NCBI RefSeq assembly: GCF_024707545.1
Contig: NZ_CP062229.1
Location: forward strand, 4,941,501 to 5,005,500
DNA: 64,000 bases
Source of the DNA: Mesorhizobium onobrychidis
GTDB taxonomy: Bacteria > Pseudomonadota > Alphaproteobacteria > Rhizobiales > Rhizobiaceae
Direction: 5' to 3'
A program made the position numbers and the translations under genes. Numbering within the stretch: position 1 is the stretch's first letter; every line of letters starts with the position of its first letter. Positions 29,692-43,974 of this stretch are shown piece after piece. Below the pieces are notes generated by a model. That model saw only the letters and a program-made list of their open reading frames with translations. It was not told the DNA's origin and ran no database searches.

Positions 29692-32343
29692 TTAGCTGAC
29701 CGCGCGCAGACGTCGAGATCGAACAAAGGCCTTTAGTCCGTCGGAATCCAACGCCTGCCCGAAGGCATAACCCTGCAGTATGTCGCAGCCCAGGCTCTTA
29801 AGTATCCGTGCGTGCTCCATCGTCTCGACACCTTCCGCCACGACCTCGATACCAAGGGACTTGCCGATTTCAATGATCGACGAGACGACCTGCCTTCGTT
29901 GCGGCGATTTGACAATTGGGATGACCAGCTGGCGATCTATCTTCAGCCGGCGAGGCTGCAGCTTGAGCAAGCTGACTATAGAGGCATAACCAGTACCAAA
30001 ATCGTCTATTTCTACATCGATGCCGAGTTCTTTTATCTGCTCAACATTCCAGGTAACAAAATCATCATTTTCGTCAAGGAAAATTGACTCAACAAGCTCG
30101 AACGAAACCGTTCCTTTCCTAATATTTAGTTTCGTCAGACTCTTTATGAGTTCGTCATCTTGAAGACGCCGTGCCGAAACATTGACTGATACCCGCGGAA
30201 TGCGAATATTCGCAGCAGACCATGCTTCGAAATCAAAAATAGATTGCTCCAGTATGGTTCGATCGATGATCGAGACGACATTCAGTTCTTCCGCAGTCCT
30301 CAGGAAGACATCGGGCGCCAAAATACCCTTCTCCGGGTGTCTCCATCGCGCCAGCGCCTCAACCCCAACAATTTCGAGCGTTTTTGCGTCAAATTGCGGC
30401 TGGTAGAAGGGAATGAACTCGTTGCGCTCAAGGCCGCCGAGAATTTCGTCGGCAATCCGTTTTGTGTCGACGATTTCGCTTTGCATCGCCTCAGTGAAGA
30501 ATTCGTATCGATTGCGCCCACGCCTCTTTGCCCGATAAAGCGCGATGTCAGCGTTAACCAGCAGGTGTTTGGCTTCGATATCTTTTCCGTTATCAGCTGC
30601 AATTCCCACGCTCACACCAAAACGGCATCGATGGCCCTTATAGTAGACGGGCTCGCGCATCTGGCTGATGACGCGGTCAGCGAGCAGCGCCAGTTGCTTG
30701 ATATCGTCATGCACCACACACAGGACGATGAATTCGTCTCCTCCGATGCGAGCGACAAATCCCTCACCATCGACCTTGGATCGGAGGACAGTTGACGCGT
30801 GAACAAGCATTGCGTCACCTGCGGCGTGGCCAAGCGTATCGTTGATGTGCTTGAACCGGTCCAGATCTATGTGAAGCAGTGCCGCATACCCGCCGGAGCG
30901 CCTGGCGTTGGCTGCGTAATCTTCCAGCACCTGGTCGAGGTAACGCCGGTTGGGCAAACCGGTCAGCGAATCGTGAAGCGCAATGTGCTCTATGCGCGCC
31001 TTGGCCAACTCGAGTTCGGCATTTTTCGACTCGGAAAGCTGTTTTGCGCGAACCAGATCCTTGTTCAGCAGGACATCGGCTGTCACATCCCATTCCGCGC
31101 CAATCATTTTCGGGGTGTCGTTCGCGACTCGATAGATAATCGCCTTGGATCGAACATGACGAATCTCGCCATCCGAACGAATAATCCGGTACTCCGACAA
31201 ATATGGTCCGCCGCCGGCCACCGCACTGTCGAAATCTGCGTTGGCGCCAGCCAAATCATGCGGGTGGATTGCTCCCGCCCAGTCCGGGTAGCCGCGGCGC
31301 TCCCCGGTTGGTTTGCCGTATATTTCATTGACGCGATCATCCCACGTAAGTTCGTTGGTCGCGAGATCGTGTTCCCAAACGCCAATAGCCGACGCTTCCA
31401 GAGCGAGTTCCAGGCGCCTCGACAATCGACGCAGTTCCGCATAGTTGCGCTGTCTCTCGCCAATCAGGCGACCTGTAACCAGGAAGGGGATCACGACCAG
31501 CGCCCCGGCCACCGCCATGATTGCGCGCAAGAACCACGCGTTGTCGGGCGTCGAAGGCCAGCCGTTCTTGGGAATGGCTGCGATCCGCCATGAACCGGAC
31601 GGGAGCAGAATTTCGGCCGTCACCGGATCGCTTTTGACGACGCCCTCATTGCCGAAGAATTGTTCTCCACCTGAACCGAGAGCGTCCTTGCCGATCAGCG
31701 CTATGTCAATCCCGAGATCATCGTCAAGCAGGCCGCTCGCCTTATAAAGGCGCTGCACGTCGACAACGGCCGAAATGATGCCCCAGAACCTTTCAGTGTT
31801 GCCCGCACGCCGTACAAAGACCGGAATACGACCGACGAAGCCTTGCCCTCCCTGCCTCAAGTTGACGGGACCGGCAAGAATGAGCTTGCGCTCGTCTCGC
31901 GCCCTTAGCGCGCCCGCACGCTGCCACTCGTCCTTGCGGTAGTCGAGGCCCATCGCCTTCTCGTTGCCCTTCATCGGGTACATCAGGGAGATAACCAGAT
32001 CGGGCGCGCCGGCAATGTTCTTCAATTGCGAGTCCCCGCCAAACAGGTTACTCGCGAGCGAGGCGAAGCGTTGCTGCTCCATATAGGGCTCAGTCACGAC
32101 CGCCGCGACCAGTCCCTGCACGAGTTGAAGGTTTCCGTTGATGTTACCTTCGAGCTTGGCGCGGATAAGATTGACCTTGGCCAGGACATCCGCACGGGCG
32201 GCTTGGTCCGAAACGACTTTGTTCTGGTGGTCCGCAAATACTGCGCTAATGGCAATAACCAGAACGGCCATTGCCGCCGGAATATTTGCCGACGAAAAAA
32301 CAGCCTTCTTAACACCGCCGAACCTAGCGCGGAAAAGAGCCAA
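29692..32343 (-). CDS. CHASE-PAS-GGDEF-EAL cyclic-di-GMP turnover protein
   Basis: The 883-residue membrane protein starts with a basic tail and a transmembrane segment (about 15-38), then a periplasmic CHASE-like sensor (about 60-265) and a second transmembrane segment near 270-290 (FLRAIMAVAGALVVIPFLV). A PAS region lies at about 300-420. The GGDEF domain has an intact GGDEF motif in VARIGGDEFIVL near residue 535, so diguanylate cyclase activity is possible. The EAL domain begins VGVEALARWRHPEKG near 660 and keeps the EAL signature, so phosphodiesterase activity is also possible. Base composition is lower in GC than the neighbours. Confidence 0.9.
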   Translation of the reverse strand: MALFRARFGGVKKAVFSSANIPAAMAVLVIAISAVFADHQNKVVSDQAARADVLAKVNLIRAKLEGNINGNLQLVQGLVAAVVTEPYMEQQRFASLASNLFGGDSQLKNIAGAPDLVISLMYPMKGNEKAMGLDYRKDEWQRAGALRARDERKLILAGPVNLRQGGQGFVGRIPVFVRRAGNTERFWGIISAVVDVQRLYKASGLLDDDLGIDIALIGKDALGSGGEQFFGNEGVVKSDPVTAEILLPSGSWRIAAIPKNGWPSTPDNAWFLRAIMAVAGALVVIPFLVTGRLIGERQRNYAELRRLSRRLELALEASAIGVWEHDLATNELTWDDRVNEIYGKPTGERRGYPDWAGAIHPHDLAGANADFDSAVAGGGPYLSEYRIIRSDGEIRHVRSKAIIYRVANDTPKMIGAEWDVTADVLLNKDLVRAKQLSESKNAELELAKARIEHIALHDSLTGLPNRRYLDQVLEDYAANARRSGGYAALLHIDLDRFKHINDTLGHAAGDAMLVHASTVLRSKVDGEGFVARIGGDEFIVLCVVHDDIKQLALLADRVISQMREPVYYKGHRCRFGVSVGIAADNGKDIEAKHLLVNADIALYRAKRRGRNRYEFFTEAMQSEIVDTKRIADEILGGLERNEFIPFYQPQFDAKTLEIVGVEALARWRHPEKGILAPDVFLRTAEELNVVSIIDRTILEQSIFDFEAWSAANIRIPRVSVNVSARRLQDDELIKSLTKLNIRKGTVSFELVESIFLDENDDFVTWNVEQIKELGIDVEIDDFGTGYASIVSLLKLQPRRLKIDRQLVIPIVKSPQRRQVVSSIIEIGKSLGIEVVAEGVETMEHARILKSLGCDILQGYAFGQALDSDGLKAFVRSRRLRAVS

Positions 32344-32776
32344 TAAGCGATTCCTCAGCTGCCAGTCGAATTCTCTGGTCGACCCGACGATGGAATATTA
32401 GCTTTCAAGTATTTAATTTTGACCTTCACGGGTCCTAAAACTTTTGCACTTTTCGATCGCTGGCACCGGAGTGCTGGAACGGACCTGCGGCTCCGCTTGA
32501 TATCTTGGATCTGCTTGCCGTGACCGACGCCAGCTATGGTGTCGAAACTACCGTTCGAGCAATTCTGGGGAGCCTATGGGGGATCGATGGTCCGCCGCTG
32601 CGCGACCGCGAAGCGGATCGACATGAAAAAATGCTGACTAGCGGCTTGCTCGCAAGATCGCGGACACGGCGAGCGCCGTTGCACAATTTGAGGCGCCGGA
32701 TCCGAACATCATCATGCGTAGACCTCGGAAGAACATAACTCCGCAATGACAATGCAAAACTGGATCAATAGCGGGA
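32344..32776. other. Intergenic region, no gene supported
   Basis: The 433 bp between the start of the GGDEF-EAL gene and the stop of the methyltransferase gene contain only short frames. One fragment near 32655-32750 reads KIADTASAVAQFEAPD before a stop and has coding-like composition, but no start and no known family. It may be an old relic. Confidence 0.5.
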
Positions 32777-33643
32777 TTAGTGGCCCTCAATCGTCTTGGG
32801 AGTAACAAGGTATGGTATCTTGCCGACGCTACGCTTCGTCGCGCCAATGGAATAGGCCATTGGGATCTTGGGAGAGTTCTCAGGCAAGCCGTACATATCC
32901 TTGCCGGCCCGCACGGCAAATGAAAAGTGCTGCCACGAAACCGTGTCATGCTCATTGAGAAAATCAAGCGTCAGCCCAGCTGCAATCAACGCGTTCACCA
33001 CGTCACTGACCGGATGAATCCACTCATAGTAGCGCGGATGTTTCAAGATGCGGTCGTCGCCGGTATAGGTCCGTTCCTCGTTCCACGCGAGGGGTCGAGC
33101 TATTGGCGTTCGCCAGTCGTGCTTGAACGCCAGCGCCGCTGCCTTGCGGTCACACTGGAACATCAACGGGTGGCCCTCGGCCAGATAGAGCCGGCCGCCG
33201 GGCCGCAGGAGATCGGCAACCACCCTCGCCCAGCGGAACACGTCGTCCAGCCAGTTTACCGAACCCCAGGTAACGTAAGCGATGTCAAAGGTTCGGCCGA
33301 GCGCTTCGACTGCCTCGAACAGTGGCGCTTCCACGAAACGTACATCCGTGCCTGCCTTCGCAGCGAAATCCCGTGCCGCCGCGATCGCGGTCGGTGAAAA
33401 GTCGAGGCCGGTCACGCTGCCCGCACCCAGATTCTTCAAGCTGATTGTGTCGAGCCCGATATGGCATTGCAAATGGACGATATCCTTGCCGATGATATCA
33501 CCGACCTCGCGCGTTTCCAGCTCATAGAGATTGGATCCGCCTGCCAGTACATTTTCGATGTGGTAGCTGCCCGTGGTGTCGGTCGAATGCAGTTCGGCCC
33601 GATCATCCCAATTTAGGCGGTTCGCACCCAGAAACGGTTCCAA
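32777..33643 (-). CDS. Class I SAM-dependent methyltransferase
   Basis: The core includes VHLQCHIGLDTISLKNLGAG (SAM-binding motif I, with CHIG for the usual GxGxG) and VTGLDFSPTAIAAARDFA (motif II, acidic D). DIAYVTWGSVNWLDD is motif III, and LLRPGGRLYLAEGHP follows. The preferred start is the TTG at 33643, preceded by GGGGGA, which gives 288 residues; the frame runs up to a GTG at 33748 without similarity to the family. The substrate is unknown. It lies in the lower-GC stretch after tRNA-Gln, so it may be foreign. Confidence 0.78.
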   Translation of the reverse strand: MEPFLGANRLNWDDRAELHSTDTTGSYHIENVLAGGSNLYELETREVGDIIGKDIVHLQCHIGLDTISLKNLGAGSVTGLDFSPTAIAAARDFAAKAGTDVRFVEAPLFEAVEALGRTFDIAYVTWGSVNWLDDVFRWARVVADLLRPGGRLYLAEGHPLMFQCDRKAAALAFKHDWRTPIARPLAWNEERTYTGDDRILKHPRYYEWIHPVSDVVNALIAAGLTLDFLNEHDTVSWQHFSFAVRAGKDMYGLPENSPKIPMAYSIGATKRSVGKIPYLVTPKTIEGH

Positions 33644-33888
33644 ATTGTCCCCCAAGTCCTGCCGCGACCAACATTTGGTAAACAGAACGTTAATATACTT
33701 TGCAGCTAAAGGATCGCGCGTCAATCCGAGGCGGGGCCGGTGCACCACCGCTGCAGGCCAGGCTCACCACCGCCCTGGCCAAGGCGGACGTGCCAATCAC
33801 GTGTCTGTGCAGAACGAGCGCGCAATCAGGACAAGGCTGCTGTCTTGGAGGTGCCGGCTCCTCGCCCTATCAGCCTCGCGACGCGATT

Positions 33889-37698
<3,810 letters not shown>

Positions 37699-37732
37699 TT
37701 TCCATCCTCGTGGCGACAGTCGCGCTTAAGTC

Positions 37733-37755
37733 ACATAAAGACATATTTATGTCAA
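37733..37755 (-). promoter_or_regulatory. Palindromic operator over the metH promoter
   Basis: ACATAAAGACATATTTATGT (37733-37752) has 7-bp inverted arms around a 6-bp core. TTGACA (37755-37750 on the complement) overlaps its right arm and could be the -35 box of metH. AT-rich palindromes of this shape are typical of ArsR-type regulators such as SahR, which controls metH in several proteobacteria; which regulator binds here is inference. Confidence 0.5.
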
Positions 37756-37879
37756 TATACGATACTTGTCTGCCGCTGTCACCCCTGCCGCGGGGGAATG
37801 CTGCCTGCTGGTGCTACAGCGGCGCTTGCGCTGTCTTCGCCGATGCCGCCGCTCTCAACAACATCCCGACCGCAAGACG

Positions 37880-38110
37880 CGCGAGCCGGTCGCGGCGACG
37901 ACGACGGCCAAGATCATCTATCGCGGTTACGAACTGGGTGCGGCCTTCACCTATGTCGGGCTGAAGGCCAATGTGCTCGAGTTCATGCCGCCGCTGACAC
38001 TGACCGAGGACGAGGTCACTGAGGGCGCGGCGATCGTCGACCAGGCAATCGCCGACGTGAGCGCAGGCAAGGTCTCCGACGCGGATGTCGCTTCGTTCAT
38101 GATGTGGTAG
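37880..38110 (+). pseudogene. C-terminal relic of a class III aminotransferase
   Basis: The frame reads TTTAKIIYRGYELGAAFTYV, then GLKANVLEFMPPLTLTEDEV and ends SDADVASFMMW. This is the C-terminal end of PLP-dependent class III aminotransferases (GABA aminotransferase type). The catalytic lysine and everything before it are missing; upstream bases in the frame have no homology, and no start is seen. It lies between the metH promoter and a convergent membrane gene. Confidence 0.65.
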
Positions 38111-38123
38111 GCGACCTCTCGCG

Positions 38124-38906
38124 TCAGGAGAAGATCTCCGCCAGTTCGTCGACGCTGGTGCCTTCCCTAACCTGCCGCAACTCGACATAGCTGACCGCGG
38201 TGGCGATCGACATCACCATAGATGTTACACTCGTCACCAATGCGTCCACCACAGCACCCACTATCCCCCCTCCAAACAGTGCGGCTACAGTGCCGAGCGC
38301 CAACTCGATGGCAATTGCGATAATGATCAGGATAATGAACAGGCCGAACAGCGCCCAGCGGCTTCCCTTGGTCAGATCGCGGCTGCGCGCCATCGAGCCG
38401 AATACGCCGAGCCGCTCTTGCACCAGTGCCGGTACCGCGACCGACCAACGGAGCGCCAACATGATGCCAGGCACGATAAGAAGCATAAAACCGAGGCCCA
38501 CGCCTAAACCAACCAACAGGGCAATGGCGAACGTCGGCAAGAGAAAGGAGACTGCTTTCGCGATGCAGTCACCGAATGAAGGCTGCTTGCCGTTCAGGTC
38601 CTCGATGGTGGCACGCACCAGCGATGACTGGAGCAACAGCGACAGGATGTAGGAAACAAGGCCGGCGCCCATCGTGACGGCGGTATAGCCGAATACCAGG
38701 TTCTGCTCGCCGAAAGTGCTCGGGTCGAAGGGGACGGCCGGGTCCTGTCTCAACGCCCAAAGTTGAAAAACAAGAGTCGGCAAACCCGAAAACAATGCCG
38801 CAAGTCCTAAGCAAAGCACGGCGTTGCGGCTGATGACAGCAAAGCTGTCGTTGAAAACCCTGCCGATGCGAAACTTGTCCGGTCGTTCCAGTGTCACTGA
38901 AGACAT
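38124..38906 (-). CDS. Six-segment membrane protein, paralog 1 of a tandem pair
   Basis: The 260-residue protein starts MSSVTLERPDKFRIGRVFND, then has six hydrophobic segments; it resembles the membrane domain found at the start of some glycerophosphodiester phosphodiesterases. The segment QSSLVRATIEDLNGKQPSFG and the end LRQVREGTSVDELAEIFS are shared almost unchanged with the neighbour at 38961-39743. Function is unknown. The pair is transcribed away from the MoxR operon, from the same intergenic region. Confidence 0.75.
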   Translation of the reverse strand: MSSVTLERPDKFRIGRVFNDSFAVISRNAVLCLGLAALFSGLPTLVFQLWALRQDPAVPFDPSTFGEQNLVFGYTAVTMGAGLVSYILSLLLQSSLVRATIEDLNGKQPSFGDCIAKAVSFLLPTFAIALLVGLGVGLGFMLLIVPGIMLALRWSVAVPALVQERLGVFGSMARSRDLTKGSRWALFGLFIILIIIAIAIELALGTVAALFGGGIVGAVVDALVTSVTSMVMSIATAVSYVELRQVREGTSVDELAEIFS

Positions 38907-38960
38907 GATGTAACCTGTCCAGTCCAGGCCGATCCTGATGCGATGAAGGCGGCCTTGCCG

Positions 38961-39743
38961 CTATGAAAAGATTTCCGCCAGCTCTTCGACACTGGCGCCT
39001 TCCTTCACCTGACGCAATTCGACATAGCTGACCGCCGTGGCTACCGACAGCACCATAGAAACCACGGTCGACAGCATGGCTGCCGCCACATCGGCGACAA
39101 TTCCGTCTAGCAGGAGAATGATAGCCGCCATCACCGACTGAATGACCATCGTGATGATCATAAGGATAAGGAAAAGACCAAATAGCGCCCAGCGGCTGCC
39201 CTTGGTCAGGACGCGGCTGCGCGACATGCTGCCGAGCACACCTAGGCGCTCCTGTATCAGAACCGGAATAGCCACCGACCAACCAAGCCACAATATGATC
39301 CCGGGGACCAGCAGAGCTAATGAAGCAAGGCCCGCCCCCAGCACTACGAGCAGGCCGATCCCCAGGGTTGGGAGCAAATATCGGATGGCTATCTGGATGC
39401 AGTCGCCAAAGGACGGCCGTTTGCCGTTCAAATCCTCGATCGTCGCCCGCACGAGTGCCGACTGGAGCAGCAGCGACAGGATAAAGGATATTAATCCGGC
39501 GGCAATGCCGACGGAAGAATTCCAAAACATCATACTAGGATCGGCCACCGCGGTCGGGTCGCCCAGTGCAGTCCCGCTCAAGGTCGATTCGGTCCAGAGT
39601 CGGAGAACTATCGCCGGCAGGCCTGAGAACAGCAGCGCGAGTCCAAGGTACAGACCGATATTGCGGCTGATGACAGCAAAGCTGTCGTTGAAAACCCTGC
39701 CGATGCGAAACTTGTCCGGCCGTTCCAATGTCGTTGAAACCAT
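38961..39743 (-). CDS. Six-segment membrane protein, paralog 2 of a tandem pair
   Basis: Also 260 residues, it starts MVSTTLERPDKFRIGRVFND and ends LRQVKEGASVEELAEIFS. The first 28 and last 25 residues are nearly those of paralog 1, with the middle more diverged, and the first codons are nearly identical at base level. It is upstream of paralog 1 by 54 bp on the same strand, so both are likely one transcript. The MoxR operon starts about 150 bp away on the other strand. Confidence 0.75.
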   Translation of the reverse strand: MVSTTLERPDKFRIGRVFNDSFAVISRNIGLYLGLALLFSGLPAIVLRLWTESTLSGTALGDPTAVADPSMMFWNSSVGIAAGLISFILSLLLQSALVRATIEDLNGKRPSFGDCIQIAIRYLLPTLGIGLLVVLGAGLASLALLVPGIILWLGWSVAIPVLIQERLGVLGSMSRSRVLTKGSRWALFGLFLILMIITMVIQSVMAAIILLLDGIVADVAAAMLSTVVSMVLSVATAVSYVELRQVKEGASVEELAEIFS

Positions 39744-39786
39744 GATGCGTCCCCCGCTTAGTCACCGCATATCGGCTGGTGATCCC

Positions 39787-39799
39787 CACATTAAATGTG
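39787..39799. promoter_or_regulatory. Palindrome between divergent transcription units
   Basis: CACATTAAATGTG has perfect 6-bp arms around one A. It lies between the start of paralog 2 and the MoxR operon, so a regulator bound here could control both. No known regulator is matched. Confidence 0.35.
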
Positions 39800-39895
39800 C
39801 CAACATTGGAGGTCGGCGTCTAGTCCACTTGCAATTGCCGTTGTGCATTGTCAGTGTCGGCTGGGGAACCACAGGTTGCAGGGGAGCGGTTGGCA

Positions 39896-40522
39896 GTGGC
39901 ACAGCCAGGCACAGCGGAAGCCGAATGGCTGGCAAAAGCGCATGAGCAGCTGATCTCGGATAAGTCGATCCAGTTCGACCTGCCGGCCTATGTGCCTTCC
40001 CAGCCACCCGACTGGCTGAAGCCGCTGCTTGACCTGTTGTCGTCGCTCGGTCCCTACATGATCTATCTGTTCTGGGGGGCGGTGATATCAGGTGCCGCGA
40101 TCATCCTGCTCTTGGTCTTCCTCGAGATGAAAGGTGTCGCCTGGCACCTGCCGTGGCAGCGCGCGCGGCGCGACACCGAGGCGGAGGAAGCATGGCGTCC
40201 CGACGCCGGCACCGCGCAGATCCTGCTGTCGGAAGCCGACGCGCTGGCCGCGCGGGGCGACTATGACGAAGCGGTCCATCTCCTGCTTCGCCGCAGCGTC
40301 GCCGATATTGCCGCCCGGCTGCCGGACTTCCTGCGGCCGTCGCTCACGGCGCGCGACATCGCCGCTGCTGCTTCGGTTCCCGCCAAGCCCCGCGCGGCGT
40401 TTACCGAGATCGCACGCATCGTCGAGGCCGCATTGTTCGCACGTCGGCCGGTCGGCGCCGAAGGCTGGCGGGAGGCACGCGGCGCCTATGAGCGTTTCGT
40501 CTTCCGGGATGCCTGGACATGA
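39896..40522 (+). CDS. DUF4129 membrane protein (MoxR operon gene 1)
   Basis: The start is the GTG at 39896, with GGGGAG nine bases before it; the frame extends to a TTG at 39848. The 208-residue product has one membrane segment (MIYLFWGAVISGAAIILLLV, about 55-75) and a cytosolic C-terminal domain rich in helices that ends GAYERFVFRDAWT. This layout fits DUF4129 proteins, often encoded with MoxR/DUF58. Its stop overlaps the next start by 4 bp (ATGA). Confidence 0.8.
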   Translation: MAQPGTAEAEWLAKAHEQLISDKSIQFDLPAYVPSQPPDWLKPLLDLLSSLGPYMIYLFWGAVISGAAIILLLVFLEMKGVAWHLPWQRARRDTEAEEAWRPDAGTAQILLSEADALAARGDYDEAVHLLLRRSVADIAARLPDFLRPSLTARDIAAAASVPAKPRAAFTEIARIVEAALFARRPVGAEGWREARGAYERFVFRDAWT

Positions 40523-41710
40523 GCGCGACGCTTGTAGAATCAGCGGCACAGGAGCCGTTCAATCGAAGAACGCTGTTCTGGGGCATTTTCGCCAGCCTGC
40601 TTGCGGCAGCGGGTTTCTTCCTGCTGTCCACCTATGCTCCCGACTTCCGGCAACCCGGCAACGGCGGCGCCACGCCGCTGTCGAAAAGCGGCGTCGGCTA
40701 TGCCGGCCTGGCGGAATGGATGCGGCTGACCGGCGAGACGCCGGCCATGGCACGAAACGAGGACGATCTCGGCACCGACATGTTGCTGATCGTCACCATT
40801 TCGCCCGAGAGCGATCCCGCGGCGCTCGACCACATTCTCGAACTTCGGCAGGACCAGGATACCCTCTTCGTGCTGCCCAAATGGCAGACCCTGCCGCTGG
40901 AGCAGCACGAGGGATGGAACATGAAATTCGGGCGATTGCCCGATGCGGTGGTGAACCAATGGCTCGGCCGGATCGCCAATGCAAAGATCGGCGTCGGCCA
41001 AAGCACGATGCAGCAACTCGACATCGAAGGCCGGCTCGTTGCCGCCCCCGACGAATTGCAGTGGGTGGCGGACGAGCGTCCAATCATAGCAGCCGGCAAC
41101 GAACAGGCTGTGCTCACCGAACTGGACGACAAGCCTTTCTATGTCCTGACCGACCCCGACCTGATCAACAACGCCGCGCTTGGGGATTCCGCCAAGGCGG
41201 CAGCCGCGCTCGACCTGATTGCATTGCTGCAACCCGAAAAGGGCCCGGTCATGTTCGATCTCACGCTGCATGGCGCGGGGCGAAAATACGACCTTGCCAA
41301 GCTGTTGGTCGAACCGCCGTTTCTGGCGCTGACACTGACGATCCTGGCTGCGGCGGCGCTGGCTTTCCTGCACGGCCTCGGCCGTTTCGGCCCACCGCGC
41401 GCCGAATTGCGCGCTATTGCCTTTGGCAAGCGCGCGCTGGTGGATACGACGGCGATGCTGTTGCGGCGCGCCGGGCGGCTCGAGGAACTGGGAGGCCGTT
41501 ATGCGGCCTTGATCCGGGTACGCGCCGGCGCACTGCTGGGAGCGCCGCATGGGCTGCAGGGAGAAGCGCTCGACCACTGGCTCGATACTCGCGATAAGGA
41601 CGAGGTCGACGGATTCACCGCGCGTGCGCAAGCCGTCGGCGAGGCGAAAAATCTGACGCAAATGCACGAGGCAGCGGAACAGCTGCACGATTGGACGGCA
41701 AGGAGGCTCG

Positions 41711-41724
<14 letters not shown>
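40519..41724 (+). CDS. DUF4350-containing membrane protein (MoxR operon gene 2)
   Basis: The 401-residue product has a membrane segment near residues 20-38 and another near 275-293. The part between is extracytoplasmic and starts with LSKSGVGYAGLAEWMRLTGE, typical of the DUF4350 class-I glutamine-amidotransferase-like fold. DUF4350 proteins occur with DUF4129 and MoxR in the same operons. The C-terminal 100 residues after the second segment are cytosolic. Stop and start of moxR overlap by 14 bp. Confidence 0.78.
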
Positions 41725-42663
<939 letters not shown>

Positions 42664-42667
<4 letters not shown>

Positions 42668-43974
42668 TCTATCCAAGCGGCCGAGCGGTGTGGACGGCGG
42701 CGGCGGGCGCGGTGCCGGCGTTCCTGGTCGCGCTGGCGCTGCCGTCGCTCTGGTATCTCGGATTGTTGTGGATCTGCGTGCTCCTCGCCTTCCTGGCGGT
42801 GGACGCCGCGGCAGGACGCGGGCGGGCATCGCTGGACGCCAGCCTCCACGCGCCGCCGCAGGTCGGCGTCGGCGGGCAGTTCACCGTTCATGTCGCCGCC
42901 CGTTTTTCAGGCCGGACGCGGGCCCTGGAGGCGCGCGTCGGCCATGATGAGCGCCTGGCGCCGATGGGCGGCACCGGCGGCCCCCTGGCTCCGACCAGCG
43001 GCGGCGGATCGCTCGTTCTTCAGTTCCAGGCGCTGCGGCGCGGCATCGCCAGCTTCGATCGTCTGTGGGTGCGCTGGCGCGGGCCGTTCGGACTGGTCTG
43101 GAACCAGGCCGTCTTGCCGATGGAAAGCAAGGTGGCAGTGTTGCCCGACGTCCGCAGCGCCCGCGACCAGGCGATCACGCTGCTGCAGCGCGACGCGCTG
43201 CCCGACGGGCATGCGCAGCGCCGGGCCGGCCAGGGCCGGGAATTCGAGGCGCTCAAGGACTACCAGCCCGGCATGGGCCGGCGGATGATCGACTGGAAGC
43301 GCAGCGCCCGCCACGGCAGGCTTCTGGCGCGCGAATTCCGCATCGAGGAGAACAACAACATCGTGCTGGCGATCGACAGCGGACGCTTGATGTGCGAGCC
43401 GGTCGACGGTGTGCCGAAGGTGGACCGGGCGGTGGTGGCCGCCTTGCTGTCGGCATTCGTTGCGCTCAAGGGCGGCGACATGGTCAGCCTGTTCAGCTTC
43501 GATGCGCGGCCGCGCGTCACGAGCGGCGCGGTGCGCGGGTCGGCCAGCTTCGCGATGATCCAGAAGCGGGCGGCGGAGATCGACTATTCCAACGAGGAGA
43601 CCAATTTCACCCTGGCGCTAACCACGCTTGCGGCGCGGCTCGACCGACGCTCGCTGGTGATCATCTTCACCGACTTCGTCGATCCGATCAGCGCGGAATT
43701 GATGCTGCGCACCGTCGGTCGGCTCACCGAGCGGCATCTGGTGCTGTTCATGATGATCAGGGATGTCGAGATGGAGAGCTTGGCCGACATGCCGCCTTTG
43801 TCCGGCGAGGATGTGGCCCGCGCCGTCGTCGCCGGCGGGCTTTTGCGCGAAAGGCAGGTCGTTATCGGCCGGTTGCGGCTGCTTGGTGCGCATGTGATCG
43901 AAGCCGACCATCAAAGGCTGGGGCCGGCGCTGGTCGAGCACTACCTGCAGCTCAAGCGGGAGGATCTGTTGTGA
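42664..43974 (+). CDS. DUF58 protein with VWA-like domain (operon gene 4)
   Basis: The start is the TTG at 42664, which shares bases with the MoxR stop. The 436-residue product has two membrane segments (about residues 12-50), a beta-rich middle part, then the DUF58 signature GREFEALKDYQPGMGRRMID near residue 195 (typically W-K next). A VWA-like region follows: VLAIDSGRLMC holds the DxSxS-like metal site, here DSGR, so the MIDAS is incomplete. Its C-terminus ends YLQLKREDLL. The stop overlaps the next GTG (GTGA). Confidence 0.85.

Noticed and set aside
29373..29699. A 108-codon ORF after tRNA-Gln as an intact gene
   Set aside because: Only the part before and around its first codons has a family resemblance, and that starts upstream of the ATG; the C-terminal composition is not protein-like.
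43065..43970. Upstream extension of the SpoIIM-like frame into DUF58
   Set aside because: DUF58 motifs are in the other frame; the GTG at 43971 overlapping the stop is the natural start.
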